From Cherax quadricarinatus (taxonomy: Eukaryota > Arthropoda > Malacostraca > Decapoda > Parastacidae), in NCBI RefSeq assembly GCF_038502225.1, contig NC_091293.1, positions 6,359,467 through 6,423,466 on the forward strand: DNA of 64,000 nt, in the 5' to 3' direction. The notes under the pieces were generated by a model, which saw nothing but the letters and a program-made list of their open reading frames with translations, did no database searches and had not been told where the DNA came from. This document shows, piece by piece, positions 11,129-21,733 of the stretch (its first letter is position 1; every line of letters starts with the position of its first letter). The translations under genes and the position numbers were made by a program.

Positions 11129-11478
11129 TTTCAGTTAGTGATGAGCGTGGTAGTGATCATCAACAACACCAAGACTGACGGACTGGTTACCTCAGTTGGT
11201 GATGAACGTGGTAATGATCATCATCAACACCAAGACTGACGGACTGGTTACCTCAGTTGGTGATGAACGTGGTAGTGATCATCATCAACATCAAGACTGA
11301 CGGACTGGTTACCTCAGTTGGTGATGTACGTGGTAGTGATCATCATCAACACCAAGACTGACGGACTGGTTACCTCAGTTGGTGATGAGCGTGGTAGTGA
11401 TCATCATCAACATCAAGACTGACGGACTGGTTACCTCAGTTGGTGATGTACGTGGTAGTGATCAACAACACCAAGACT
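11129..11478 (+). repeat. 61-bp satellite, block 1
   Basis: About six tandem units of a 61-bp repeat containing GTGATGAACGTGGTAGTGAT, then CATCAACACCAAGACTGAC, then GGACTGGTTACCTCAGTTG. Units differ by single substitutions (AAC/AGC/TAC, ACC/ATC). The block ends where a PLE-B terminal unit begins. Confidence 0.9.
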
Positions 11479-11550
11479 GTGATGAATGGTTTGAAAAACC
11501 GACAAGTTGAAGATTGAGACACTTATGCAGCATATGGGAATCTTTATTCA

Positions 11551-11585
11551 GGAAACGTTTCGCCACACAGTGGCTTCATCAGTCC
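11551..11585 (-). ncRNA. Hammerhead-like ribozyme motif, family B
   Basis: Minus strand: stem I GGA/UCC; canonical core CUGAUGA with one extra A; stem II GCCAC-UGU-GUGGC; canonical GAAA; palindromic AACGUU forming a very short or dimeric stem III; then U. AATAAA follows three bases after the motif. Confidence 0.6.
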
Positions 11586-11751
11586 AATACCAATCAGTCC
11601 AATACCAATCAGTCAGACACTGCAGCATCATGGGATCTTGTTACAAAGAATTCTTCAACACTTGTTCAACCTTTGGACGAAGACCTACTTCGACTAGTGG
11701 ATGTTACCACTATGACCCCGCCTCCACCTGCTTCACGTCACCTCACTACAG

Positions 11752-11759
11752 TATATAAG
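11752..11759 (+). promoter_or_regulatory. TATA box of PLE-B terminal unit 1
   Basis: TATATAAG in CAGTATATAAGCC, about 120 bp upstream of the hammerhead-like motif. The same box recurs at 12131-12138 and inverted at 12998-13005, always at the same place in the unit. Suggests an internal promoter; start site not determinable. Confidence 0.5.
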
Positions 11760-11878
11760 CCACGTCTACGGCCCTATGCTGTACATTCTACAAGACTGAT
11801 GGACTGAACACATCGACTCCAGGTTGAGGGACTGATTACGTCATTCTCCTCCTCTCCTTACGCCTTCCTCTTTGTATT

Positions 11879-11913
11879 GGACTGATGAAGCCACTGTGTG
11901 GCGAAACGTTTCC
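11879..11913 (+). ncRNA. Hammerhead-like ribozyme motif, family B
   Basis: GGA 11879-11881, CTGATGA 11882-11888, extra A 11889, stem II GCCAC 11890-11894/GTGGC 11898-11902, GAAA 11903-11906, CG, TT, TCC 11911-11913. AATAAA at 11916-11921. Both conserved core strands are intact. Confidence 0.6.
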
Positions 11914-12130
11914 TGAATAAAGATTCCCATATGCTGCATAAGTTTCTCAATCTTCAACTTGTCGGTTTTTCAAACCATTCATCACAACTGTCAGACACTG
12001 CAGCATCATGGGATCTTGTTACAAAGAATTTTTCAACACTTGTTCAACCTTTGGACGAAGACCTACTTCGACTAGTGGATGTTACCACTATGACCCCCGC
12101 CTCCACCTGCTTCACGTCACCTCACTACAG

Positions 12131-12138
12131 TATATAAG
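12131..12138 (+). promoter_or_regulatory. TATA box of PLE-B terminal unit 2
   Basis: Second copy of TATATAAG, 379 bp from the first. Confidence 0.5.
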
Positions 12139-12257
12139 CCACGTCTACGGCCCTATGCTGTACATTCTACAAGACTGATGGACTGAACACATCGACTCCA
12201 GGTTGAGGGACTGATTACCTCATTCTCCTCCTCTCCTTACGCCTTCCTCTTTGTATT

Positions 12258-12292
12258 GGACTGATGAAGCCACTGTGTGGCGAAACGTTTCC
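12258..12292 (+). ncRNA. Hammerhead-like ribozyme motif, family B
   Basis: Identical to the copy at 11879-11913, in the tandem unit 379 bp downstream. Confidence 0.6.
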
Positions 12293-12337
12293 TGAATAAA
12301 GATTCCCATATGCTGCATAAGTGTCTCAATCTTCAAC

Positions 12338-12770
12338 ACCAAGACTGACGGACTGGTTACCTCAGTTGGTGATGAACGTGGTAGTGATCATCAACAACAC
12401 CAAGACTGACGGACTGGTTACCTCAGTTGGTGATGAACGTGGTAGTGATCATCATCAACATCAAGACTGACTGACTGGTTACCTCAGTTGGTGATGAACG
12501 TGGTAGTGATCATCAACAACATCAAGAGTGACGGACTGGTTACCTCAGTTGGTGATGAGCGTGGTAGTGATCATCATCAACATCAAGACTGACTGACTGG
12601 TTACCTCAGTTGATGATGTACGTGGTAGTGATCATCATCAACATCAAGACTGACGGACTGGTTTCCTCAGTTGGTGATGAACGTGGTAGTGATCATCATC
12701 AACATCAAGACTGACGGACTGGTTATCTCAGTTGGTGATGAACGTGGTAGTGATCATCATCAACACCAAG
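12338..12770 (+). repeat. 61-bp satellite, block 2
   Basis: About seven further units of the same 61-bp repeat, in the same orientation as block 1. The joint with PLE-B falls at CTTCAACACCAAGACTG. Confidence 0.9.
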
Positions 12771-12842
12771 TGATGAATGGTTTTGAAAACCGACAAGTTG
12801 AAGAATTGAGACACTTATGCAACACATGGGAATCTTTATTGA

Positions 12843-12877
12843 AGAAACGTTTCGCCACACAGTGGCTTCATCAGTCC
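12843..12877 (-). ncRNA. Hammerhead-like ribozyme motif, family B
   Basis: Minus strand: stem I GGA/UCU (G-U allowed), CUGAUGA, extra A, GCCAC/GUGGC, GAAA, palindromic ACGU. Core intact. Confidence 0.55.
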
Positions 12878-12997
12878 AATACAAAGTAGAAATGGGTAAG
12901 GAGAGTAGAAGTATGAGGTAATCAGTCCCTCAACCTGGATTCGATGTGTTCAGTCCATCACTCTTGTAGTAAGTGCAGCATAGGGCCAGAGAGGTGG

Positions 12998-13005
12998 CTT
13001 ATATA
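12998..13005 (-). promoter_or_regulatory. TATA box of inverted PLE-B unit
   Basis: CTTATATA on the plus strand, i.e. TATATAAG on the minus strand, in the inverted unit 12771-13144. Confidence 0.45.
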
Positions 13006-13219
13006 CTGCGGTGAGATGAGTTGAAGCAGGAGGAGGCGGGATCTTAGTGGGACCTGCCACTAGTTTAAGTAGGTCATCGTCCAAAGGTTGGGCAAGCGTT
13101 GAAGTCTTTGTACCAAGATTCCATGATGTTGCAGTGTCTGACAGATGTGATGAATGGTTTTGAAAACCGACAAGTTGAAGAATTGAGACACTTATGCAAC
13201 ACATGGGAATCTTTATTGA

Positions 13220-13254
13220 AGAAACGTTTCGCCACACAGTGTCTTCATCAGTCC
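13220..13254 (-). ncRNA. Hammerhead-like ribozyme motif, family B, one stem II mismatch
   Basis: As the other family B copies, but stem II reads GACAC/GUGGC, an A-G mismatch in the second pair. Probably a decayed copy. Confidence 0.45.
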
Positions 13255-13372
13255 ACTTCTCTGGCCCTATGCTGCACTTACTACAAGAGTGATGGACTGA
13301 ACACATCGAATCCAGGTTGAGGGACTGATTACCTCATACTTCTCCTCTCCTTACCCATTTCTACTTTGTATT

Positions 13373-13407
13373 GGACTGATGAAGCCACTGTGTGGCGAAA
13401 CGTTTCT
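13373..13407 (+). ncRNA. Hammerhead-like ribozyme motif, family B
   Basis: GGA, CTGATGA 13376-13382, extra A, GCCAC/GTGGC, GAAA, CG, TT, TCT. AATAAA at 13410-13415. Confidence 0.55.
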
Positions 13408-13445
13408 TCAATAAAGATTCCCATGTGTTGCATAAGTGTCTCAAT

Positions 13446-14150
13446 TCATCAACACCAAGACTGACGGACTGGTTACCTCAGTTGGTGATGAGCGTGGTAG
13501 TGATCATCAACAACACCAAGACTGACGGACTGGTTACCTCAGTTGGTGATGAACGTGGTAGTGATCATCAACAACACCAAGACTGACGGACTGGTTACCT
13601 CAGTCGGTGATGAGCGTGGTAGTGATCATCATCAACACCAAGACTGACGGACTGGTTACCTCAGTTGGTGATGAACGTGGTAGTGATCATCATCAACACC
13701 AAGACTGACGGACTGGTTACCTCAGTTGGTGATGAACGTGGTAGTGATCATCAACAACACCAATACTGACGGACTGGTTACCTCAGTTGGTGATGAACGT
13801 GGTAGTGATCATCAACAACACCAAGACTGACGGACTGGTTACCTCAGTTGGTGATGAACGTGGTAGTGATCATCAACAACACCAAGACTGACGGACTGGT
13901 TACCTCAGTTGGTGATGAACGTGGTAGTGATCATCATCAACATCAAGACTGACGGACTGGTTACCTCAGTTGATGATGAACGTGGTAGTGATCATCATCA
14001 ACATCAAGACTGACGGACTGGTTACCTCAGTTGATGATGAACGTGGTAGTGATCATCATCAACATCAAGACTGACGGACTGGTTACCTCAGTTGGTGATG
14101 AGCGTGGTAGTGATCATCACCAACACCAAGACTGACGGACTGGTTACCTC
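13446..14150 (+). repeat. 61-bp satellite, block 3
   Basis: About eleven to twelve units of the same repeat, same orientation, with ACC/ATC and GTTGGTG/GTTGATG variants grouped in runs. Confidence 0.9.
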
Positions 14151-14196
14151 ATCTTCCTGTATATTGTTCTACATTCTTCACATTATGTCCGTGAAT

Positions 14197-14235
14197 TTGT
14201 ACTGATAAAGCCACTGGTTGGCCTAACGTCTACAA
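14197..14235 (+). ncRNA. Hammerhead-like motif, family D (degenerate)
   Basis: Stem I TTGTA (14197-14201)/TACAA (14231-14235), 5 perfect pairs; core CTGATAA; extra A; stem II GCCA (14210-14213)/TGGC (14219-14222); CTAA in place of GAAA; CG; U-C cleavage position. AATAAA follows. The core change probably kills activity, but stem pairing is kept with a sequence unlike families A to C. Confidence 0.35.
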
Positions 14236-14451
14236 ATAAATATTGGCAGATGTTGTACGTGAGTCTGAGTCTTCTGGATGTACGCTATATAGTCTTGTGT
14301 TACGTCGTTATTTAGTTTCTTCCACTATAATTTCAATATCTATATTATCTTTTCTTTGTATTAAGAAATTTTCTCTAAAATAATGTTTCATTAAAATATT
14401 CTGTTTAAATTCGGCTTTAACTGCTGTAACAAGTTTTTTCTCGCATTTGTA
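14236..14451. other. Unassigned sequence before the 18-bp minisatellite
   Basis: Begins with the tail of the family D unit (AAATAAATATTGGCAGATG). No gene recognised. The minus-strand ORF crossing it is a run-out of the minisatellite frame. Confidence 0.35.
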
Positions 14452-15699
14452 AGGTGACCCATCTTTGTAAGGTGACCCATCTTTGTAAGGTGACCCATCT
14501 TTGTAAGGTGACCCATCTTTGCAAGGGGACCCATCTTTGCAAGGGGACCCATCTTTGCAAGGGGACCCATCTTTGCAAGGGGACCCATCTTTGCAAGGGG
14601 ACCCATCTTTGCATGGGGACCCATCTTTGCAAGGGGACCCATCTTTGCAAGGGGACCCATCTTTACAAGGGGACCCATCTTTGCAAGGTGACCCATCTTT
14701 GCAAGGTGACCCATCTTTGCAAGGGGACCCATCTTTGCAAGGGGACCCATCTTTGCAAGGGGACCCATCTTTGCAAGGGGACCCATCTTTGCAAGGGGAC
14801 CCATCTTTGCAAGGGGACCCATCTTTGCAAGGGGACCCATTTTTGCAAGGGGACCCATCTTTGCAAGGGGAACCCATCTTTGCAAGGGGACCCATCTTCG
14901 CAAGGGGACCCATCTTTGCAAGGGGACCCATCTTTGCAAGGGGACCCATCTTTGCAAGGTGAACAATCTTTGCAAGGTGAACAATCTTTACAAAGGGACC
15001 CATCTTTGCAAGGGGACCCATCTTTGCAAGGGGATCCATCTTTGCAAGGGAACCCATCTTTGCAAGGGGACCCACCTTTGCAAGGTGACCCATCTTTGCA
15101 AGGTGACCCATCTTTGCAAGGGGACCCATCTTTGCAAGGTGACCCATCTTTGCAAGGTGACCCATCTTTACAAGGGGACCCATCTTTGCAAGGGGACCCA
15201 TCTTTGCAATGGGACCCATCTTTGCAAGGGGATCCGTCTTTGCAAGGGAACCCATCTTTGCAAGGGGACCCACCTTTGCAAGGTGACCCATCTTTGCAAG
15301 GTGACCCATCTTTGCAAGGGGACCCATCTTTGCAAGGTGACCCATCTTTGCAAGGTGACCCATCTTTACAAGGGGACCCATCTTTGCAAGGGGACCCATC
15401 TTTGCAATGGGACCCATCTTTGCAAGGGGATCCATCTTTGCAAGGGAACCCATCTTTGCATGGGGACCCATCTTTGCAAGGGGACCCATCTTTGCAAGGG
15501 AACCCATCTTTGCAAGGGGATCCATCTTTGCAAGGGGACCCATCTTTGCAAGGGGGCCCATCTTTGCAAGGGGACCCATCTTTGCAAGGGGACCCATCTT
15601 CGCAAGGGGACCTATCTTTGCAAGGGGACCCATCTTCGCAAGGGGACCCATCTTCGCAAGGGGACCCATCTTCGCAAGGGGACCCATCTTCGCAAGGGG
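14452..15699. repeat. 18-bp minisatellite
   Basis: About 69 tandem units of ACCCATCTTTGCAAGGGG. Variants (GGTGACC, TTACAAGG, GGATCC, CAATGGG, TTCGCAAGG) mark a higher-order period of 198 bp (11 units) between about 15071 and 15470. Because 18 is divisible by three, several frames stay open on both strands for over 400 codons (PSLQGD, THLCKG, MGPLAK). There is no flanking exon evidence, so I do not call a protein. Confidence 0.95.
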
Positions 15700-16049
15700 A
15701 CGTTCACGCCAGTGAAGGTCTCTTGATCTACAGATTTGGATCTGTTCTTTCTAGCCTCGGATCTAACCTGATTATCTCCCATTTCCGCTCTGACACCTAC
15801 AGGTTTGAGGCTTCCTCACAAATATTACAAAGTTTTTAGTGTAGCATTGCTATAGTATTTTTTGAGCTTACTCTGTTTCCGTGTAAAATAATTTTAAAAA
15901 CTTTCTTCTCAGATTTCCAAAATGATTTTGCCGTTTCACTAACTTTTGTCCGGTGCTCGGATAAATCATTCGTTAGGCTGGTTCAGTCCTGTTAGGAAGG
16001 AGAAACAAGTATTTTTTACTTTCTCGTATCTTGCATCATTTAGCTTTTT
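15700..16049. other. Unassigned sequence
   Basis: No gene or repeat recognised. Confidence 0.4.
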
Positions 16050-16100
16050 GGCAGAGAGAGTGAGAGAGAGAGAAAGAGAGAGAAAGAGAGAGAGAGTGTG
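16050..16100. repeat. (GA)n simple repeat
   Basis: GAGAGA with A interruptions. Confidence 0.9.
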
Positions 16101-16154
16101 TGTACTTACATATTTGTGGCTTCAGGGGTCCACTCACAGCTCCTGTTTGTTTGG

Positions 16155-16210
<56 letters not shown>

Positions 16211-17450
16211 TTTCACCTTTACGTGATTACAAGGATGGAGTTTCAGCTTCTAGCAACGCCTGTTAACTTGTCGCATGCCAGATTCTCTCCCTCCTAGTCT
16301 CGTGGGCCGTATCATTCTTCCTCTTAAAACTATGTACATAGCTTGCCTCCCCTACTTCAGGTCATTTGACTTTTTGAAACTTCCAGCTTTGTCCTCTTGT
16401 ACCTGTTGACCTCCTATATAGTCTATCAATGTTTACTCTATCCTTTCCACTTGGTATGTTGAATATTGCTACCCTGTCTCTCCTGATTTCCCTGTTCCCT
16501 AATATTATTTTCAGTTACTTCAGCCTCACTTTGTATCTCATATCTGTTTGGTTTTGAACTATCCTCATCTCCTACCTCTGCACCTTCATGGTTTACTAAG
16601 CGTTGGTTCCATGCTGGAGCTGCATACTCCGAAACAGGCATATCATGTGTTATATAAGGGGCCCTGAATGACCGGAGATTCTAGAAGGCTAATAATAGTT
16701 TTGGCAAACGAACAATACCTACTGAGGTATTCGGCTGATGTGACGCTCCACCGATATGCCTGGCACTATTAGTGCCATGTGAATGAAATCTGTAGCCTCT
16801 TTCTCTGGAGTCTATATTAAGTTCTAAGTCGTCTTTCTCTTTTCCGGATTGCCATTAACTCTCATTTGCTGAGACAGAATTCAAGTAACCATTTATGTGA
16901 CTAATCTTGCAGTTTGTCCAGATTCTTTTGTAGCCTTTACTGGTTTCAGAAGTTTTTATTCACCTCCTTAGTTTTACATCAGAAAATAAGGCTAAAGCTT
17001 ATTCTGTCTCGTCCTGTATGTCTTTCACATTTATTATAATTTCTTGAAAATTCTCACTTCTTACTCTTTCCCATTCTGACATCCTTTGTCAGACAATCAG
17101 TCTCCTTTCCCTGATGAACTCGGCGACCCATCGTAGCACATTCCTGATATTCTTGCCTGTTCATCAAATTTTTGATCCGGTCTCTAGTGAGGTAGAGTGT
17201 TAATACTTTTCTGCTATCCAAGAGTATACAATCTCTTCACCCCAGTATCGCACCTCACACATCTGTTATTTTGATATTCAAGTCCAAAAGGTTTGTAAGA
17301 CGAGATTTGCCACCGGTATACCTGTTCTAGTCATTGCTTATGAAACACTTATTTCCATTTGTTCCGCTACTCTCCTTTTGCTTATCTTTTGCATTAACTT
17401 ATATGTTATGCACGTCAATGACACTGGTGTTTAGTTTAAAGTTTTCTGTC
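16098..17450 (-). pseudogene. Ancient, highly decayed CR1-like LINE (family S)
   Basis: Minus-strand copy of the LINE better preserved at 61936-63014. The tail block (TGTGTGTACTTACATATTTG, GGGGTCCACTCACAGCTCCTG) and the ORF block SEYAAPAWNQRL (compare LEYAAPVWNPHL) are recognisable, as are scattered RT-region matches up to about 17450. Many indels and stops; no intact motif. Far older than the copies at the end of the window. Confidence 0.6.
16156..16209. repeat. (GT)n microsatellite
   Basis: About 27 GT units inside the decayed LINE tail. The family S tail elsewhere is also GT-rich. Confidence 0.95.
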
Positions 17451-18194
17451 TTCTTTCTCAAACATTGCTGCCATCCAGATCGGTAAAAAATATCGTAGAT
17501 CTTAGCTAGTGATTCAAGCAGTGCTTCTGTTTTCTCTTGCAAAATCCAGGGAGTCACTTCGTAGGGTCCAGCGCCGTCGTTGTATTCACCTCCATCGAGA
17601 GTTAATTCGCCCCTTTCCCTATTATATGCATAAAGTCCAGTACCTATCGGTGAATGGTGTCTTCCAGGTCTCTGGTGTTGTCCTGGTTTTTCACTGAAGT
17701 CTCTTTAAATCTTGAGGACTCTTAAATCACTTCTCGTGAACATTCTTCCTTAATTCTCAGGTTGAAATTCGTTTTCTTTTTCTGTCATCGTTCTTCTGGT
17801 TATGTATGGGTGTGCGTGTGTGTGCGAAAAGGTACATTTACTAGTAGATAAAAAGTCATTCAACTGCCAAAGCCATGAAGTTGATGCAGAGTAAACAGTC
17901 ATTCAGTCGAACTTTCCTAAACATATTGCTGGCAAACATTGAGAGTCGAGTGTGACAACATTCTCTGAATTCCTGAAGGAAACTTTAAAGAGGGACCGTA
18001 GAGAAAGTTGTGGGTGAGGGAGTCACAAAGAGGGAATTTGAGGGAACTTTGTGGGTTGAAAGAGAGGGTAAACCAACCGCTTGAGCGTCAGAGATTGATA
18101 ACTGGTTAAAGGGGACATATGTGAAGAAGGGAAAGTGGAGAAGCGGAGACACAGAGTACAGGAATGAGAAATAAAGGGGAGAGGGAGACACTCA

Positions 18195-18199
<5 letters not shown>
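17451..18199. other. Unassigned sequence
   Basis: No gene or family recognised; a short GTGTGCGTGTGTG stretch near 17809. Confidence 0.4.

Positions 18200-18284
<85 letters not shown>
18200..18284. repeat. (GA)n microsatellite
   Basis: About 42 GA units, 80 bp before the start of the 21-bp minisatellite. Confidence 0.97.
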
Positions 18285-18364
18285 AAATAAAGAGAGAGAA
18301 AGGAAAAGTGATTTTATCACTTCGTTCGCTTTCCTCGCTCATAACAATTACCCGTTAGTATGTT

Positions 18365-20614
18365 AAGTGTTGGAGTGGTGGTAAAGTGAGTGAGTGTTAG
18401 TTGTGGGACAGTGAGTTCTAGTGTTGGCACAGAGAGTGCTAGTGTTGGTACAGTGAGTGCTAGTTGAGGTACAGTGAGTGCTAGTGTTGGTATAGTGAGT
18501 GCTAGTGTTCGTACAGTGAGTGCTAGTTGTGGTACAGTGAGTGTTAATGTTAGTACAGTGAGTGTTAGTGTTGGTACAGTGAGTGCGAGTGTTGGTACAG
18601 TAAGTGCTAGTGGTGGTAAAGTGAGTGATAGATGTAGTACAGTGAGTGTTAGTAAAGTGAGTGCTAATGTTGCTACAATGAGTGCTAGTGTTGGTAGAGT
18701 GAGTGCTAGTGGTGGTACAGTGAGTGTTAGTGATGGAACAGTGAGTGTTAGTGTTGGTACAGTGAGTGCTAGTGGTGGTACAGTGAGTGTTAGTGGTGAT
18801 ACAGTGAGTGTTATTGCTGGTGCAGTGTGTGGTAGTGTACAGTTAGTGCTAGTTGTGGTACAGTGAGTGTTAGTTTCAGTACATTAAGTGTCAGCGTTGA
18901 TAAAGTGCTAATGTTGGTACAGTGAGCGCTAGTGTTGGTAGAGTGAGTGCTAGTGTTGGTACAGTGATTGTTAGTGGTGGTACAGTGAGTGTTTGTGTTA
19001 GTAAAGTGAGTGTTAGTGCTGGTGCAGTGAGTGGTAGTGGTGCACAGTTAGTGCAAGTTGTGGTACAGTGAGTGTTATTGTCAGTACACTGAGTGTCAGT
19101 GTTGGTAGAGTGAGTGCTAATGTTGGTACAGTGAGTGCTAGTGTTGATACAGTGAGTGCAAGTGTTGGTAGAGTGCTAGTGGTGGTACAGTGAGTGTTAA
19201 TGTTGGTAGAGTGAGTGCTAGTGGTGGAACAGTGCTAATGATGGTTCAGTTAGTGTTTGTGTTGCTACAGTGAGTGCTAGTGGCGGTACGGTGAGTGCTA
19301 GTGTTGTTACACTGAGAACTAGTGGTAGTACAGAGAGTGCTAATAAGGACACAGTATTAGTGTTGATACAGTGAGTGCTAGTGATGATTCAGTGAGTGTT
19401 AGTGATGGTACAGTGAGCGTTAGTGATGGTACAGTGAGTCCTAGTGTTGGTACAGTGAGTGCTATTAGTGGAGTAGTGAGTGCTAGTGCTCGTACAGTGA
19501 GTGTTAATGTTGGTACAGTGAGTGTTAGTGGTGGTACAGTGAGCGTTAGTGGTGGTACAGTGAGTGCTAGTGGTGGTACAGTGAGTGTTAATGTTGGTAC
19601 AGTGAGTGTTAATGTTGGTACAGTGAGTGTTAGTGGTGGAACAGTGAGTGTTAATGTTGGTACAGTGAGTGTTAGTGGTGGTACAGTGAGCGTTAGTGGT
19701 GGTACAGTGAGTGTTAGTGGTGGTAAAGTGAGTGCTAGTGGTGGTACAGTGAGTGTTAGTGGTGGTACAGTGAATGCTAGTGGTGGTACAGTGAGTGTTA
19801 ATGTTGGTACAGTGAGTGTTAATGTTGGTACAGTGAGTGTTAGTGGTGGTACAGTGAGTGTTAGTGGTGGTACAGTGAGTGTTAGTGGTGGTACAGTGAG
19901 TGCTAGTGGTGGTACAGTGAGTGTTAGTGGTGGTACAGTAAGTGCTAGTGGTGGTACAGTGAGTGTTAATGTTGGTACAGTGAGTGTTAATGTTGGTACA
20001 GTGAGTGTTAGTGGTGGTACAGTGAGTGATAGTGGTGGTACAATGAGTGCTAGTGGTGGTACAGTGGGTGTTAGTGGTGGTACAGTGAGTGCTAGTGGTG
20101 GTACAGTGAGTGTTAGTGGTGGTACAGTGAGTGTTAGTGGTGGTACAGTGAGTGTTAGTGGTGGTACAGTGGGTGTTAGTGGTGGTACAGTGAGTGCTAG
20201 TGGTGGTACAGTGAGTGTTAGTGGTGGTACAGTGGGTGTTAGTGGTGGTACAGTGAGTGCTAGTGGTGGTACAATGAGTGCTAGTGGTGGTACAGTGAGT
20301 GTTAGTGGTGGTACAGTGGGCGTTAGTGGTGGTACAGTGAGTGCTAGTGGTGGTACAGTGAGTGTTAGTGGTGGTACAGTGGGTGTTAATGTTGGTACAG
20401 TGAGTGCTAGTGGTGGTACAGTGAGTGTTAGTGGTGGTACAGTGAGTGTTAGTGGTGGTACAGTGAGTGTTAGTGGTAGTACAGTGAGTGCTAGTGGTGG
20501 TACAGTGAGTGTTAGTGGTGGTACAGTGAGTGTTAGTGGTGGTACAGTGAGTGTTAGTGGTGGTACAGTGAGTGCTAGTGGTGGTACAATGAGTGCTAGT
20601 GGTGGTACAGTATT
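18365..20614 (+). repeat. 21-bp minisatellite, block 1
   Basis: Tandem units of GTGAGTGCTAGTGGTGGTACA. The first ~1 kb (18365-19370) is divergent with frame-breaking indels. From 19371 it is regular for about 60 units, alternating GTTAGT, GCTAGT and GTTAATGTT variants. The regular part is open on the plus strand as a SVSGGTV heptad repeat, a consequence of the period (7 codons). Confidence 0.97.
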
Positions 20615-21363
20615 ACGATTAACCTTAGGATTAGTAATATATTAGGCCTGAATATAGGAGATGTTTAATATGTAATATACTCATGGAAAATCGTAATAAG
20701 GGTTTGTACAATGTGGTGATGAAAAGACTGCTTTAAATCTTGTTTTTTAATGTAAAGTAATTTAGGTGATATTCTATATAGTATTTTAGAATGGTACCTT
20801 TACTTATAAAGAAATAACACTTAACAGACTTATAACTTACATATCGTTTACAATTACATTTTCCGACTGAATGGGTATTTACATATGAATTTGATAAAGT
20901 TAAATTGGTCACTCAAACCTGAGACGATCCAAGCTTAATAATTTAAGTCTCTTTAAACACTGAAGAGATTTTACTTGGTGAAAGTTTTACAAATAATCTA
21001 CTTTCAAGTGACTAAGAGAATAATATTATATTGCTGAATAACTTCTCAGTCAAAGTAAACGAGTAAGTAGAGAGGACCTTCTCCAGACTGAGAGAAGTGT
21101 TGTCCTGCTTATTCTACCCCACTCACACCTGACGTCAGCTGCTTCAGGTGAGTGGTGTAGAGGTGAGGCCAAACAAACAAATTGGTAGTTACCAGAATAA
21201 ATGAATACACAATGAAAAATGGAAAAGATGAAAATGAATATCTAATTTTATAAAGCTGATTACTCTCGTTTTAGCATTTAACGATGGTAATCGCAATGTA
21301 ACATTAGAAAGATGAACAAATATGAAAGACATATACATCTTAATTGCACTTCTGCGAAACATA
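20615..21363. other. Unassigned sequence between minisatellite blocks
   Basis: AT-rich; an imperfect inverted repeat (CCACTCACACCTGA / TCAGGTGAGTGG) near 21118-21160. No gene seen. Confidence 0.4.
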
Positions 21364-21610
21364 CAGTGAGTCTTAGTGTTTGTACAGTGAGTGTTATTGG
21401 TTGTACAGGTAGTGCTAGTAGTGGTACAGTGAGTGCTAGTGGTGGTACAGTGAGTGTTATTGGTTGTACAGGTAGTGCTAGTAGTGGTACAGTGAGTGCT
21501 AGTGGTGGTACAGTGAGTGTTATTGGTTGTACAGGTAGTGCTAGTAGTGGTACAGTGAGTGCTAGTGGTGGTACAGTGAGTGTTATTGGTTGTACAGGTA
21601 GTGCTAGTAC
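21364..21610 (+). repeat. 21-bp minisatellite, block 2
   Basis: About 12 units arranged as a 63-bp higher-order repeat (three 21-bp units: TTGGTTGTACAGG, AGTAGTGG, AGTGGTGG variants), repeated about four times. Its end is the left junction of the CR1-like LINE. Confidence 0.95.
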
Positions 21611-21733
21611 ATAAGAACATAAGAATGTAGGAACACTGCAGAAGGCCTACTGGCCCATACGAGGCAGGTCCTTATCAAAACGACATCTACCTAAAGCTAC
21701 TCAAGAAATAACTCCCGTACCCCTTGACACCAA

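Larger units (their letters stand above)
11479..12337. mobile_element. PLE-B terminal units: inverted pair plus a 379-bp tandem copy
   Basis: The left arm (11480-11585) is inverted relative to the right arm (11877-11983). Both contain the hammerhead-like core, AATAAA, a CATATG-containing segment and AACTTGTCGG. The unit from about 11608 to 11985 is repeated in direct orientation at 11989-12337 (cores at 11882 and 12261 are 379 bp apart). Each unit runs: TTGTTCAACCTTTGGACGAA, TATA-like box, CTCCAGGTTGAGGGACTGAT, hammerhead-like motif, polyadenylation signal. No RT or GIY-YIG coding sequence lies here, so these are solo termini. PLE origin is inferred from architecture. Confidence 0.6.
12771..13445. 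mobile_element. PLE-B terminal units, inverted arrangement
   Basis: An inverted unit (12771-13144: hammerhead-like motif, then TATA box, then the TTGGGCAAGCG segment, all on the minus strand) is followed by a second inverted start (13146-13257). A plus-strand end (13258-13440) comes next. Sequence differs from the 11479-12337 copies at many positions (ATGCAACACATGGG for ATGCAGCATATGGG), so this is a separate subfamily. Both outer joints are with the 61-bp satellite. Confidence 0.6.

Noticed and set aside
11129..14150. Possible CRISPR-like regular repeats
   Set aside because: The 61-bp units are contiguous, with no unique spacers, and the window is clearly eukaryotic; this is a satellite.
14308..15839. 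Several 250-460-aa ORFs in both strands (PSLQGD, THLCKG, MGPLAK repeats)
   Set aside because: Artefacts of the 18-bp minisatellite, whose period is divisible by three.
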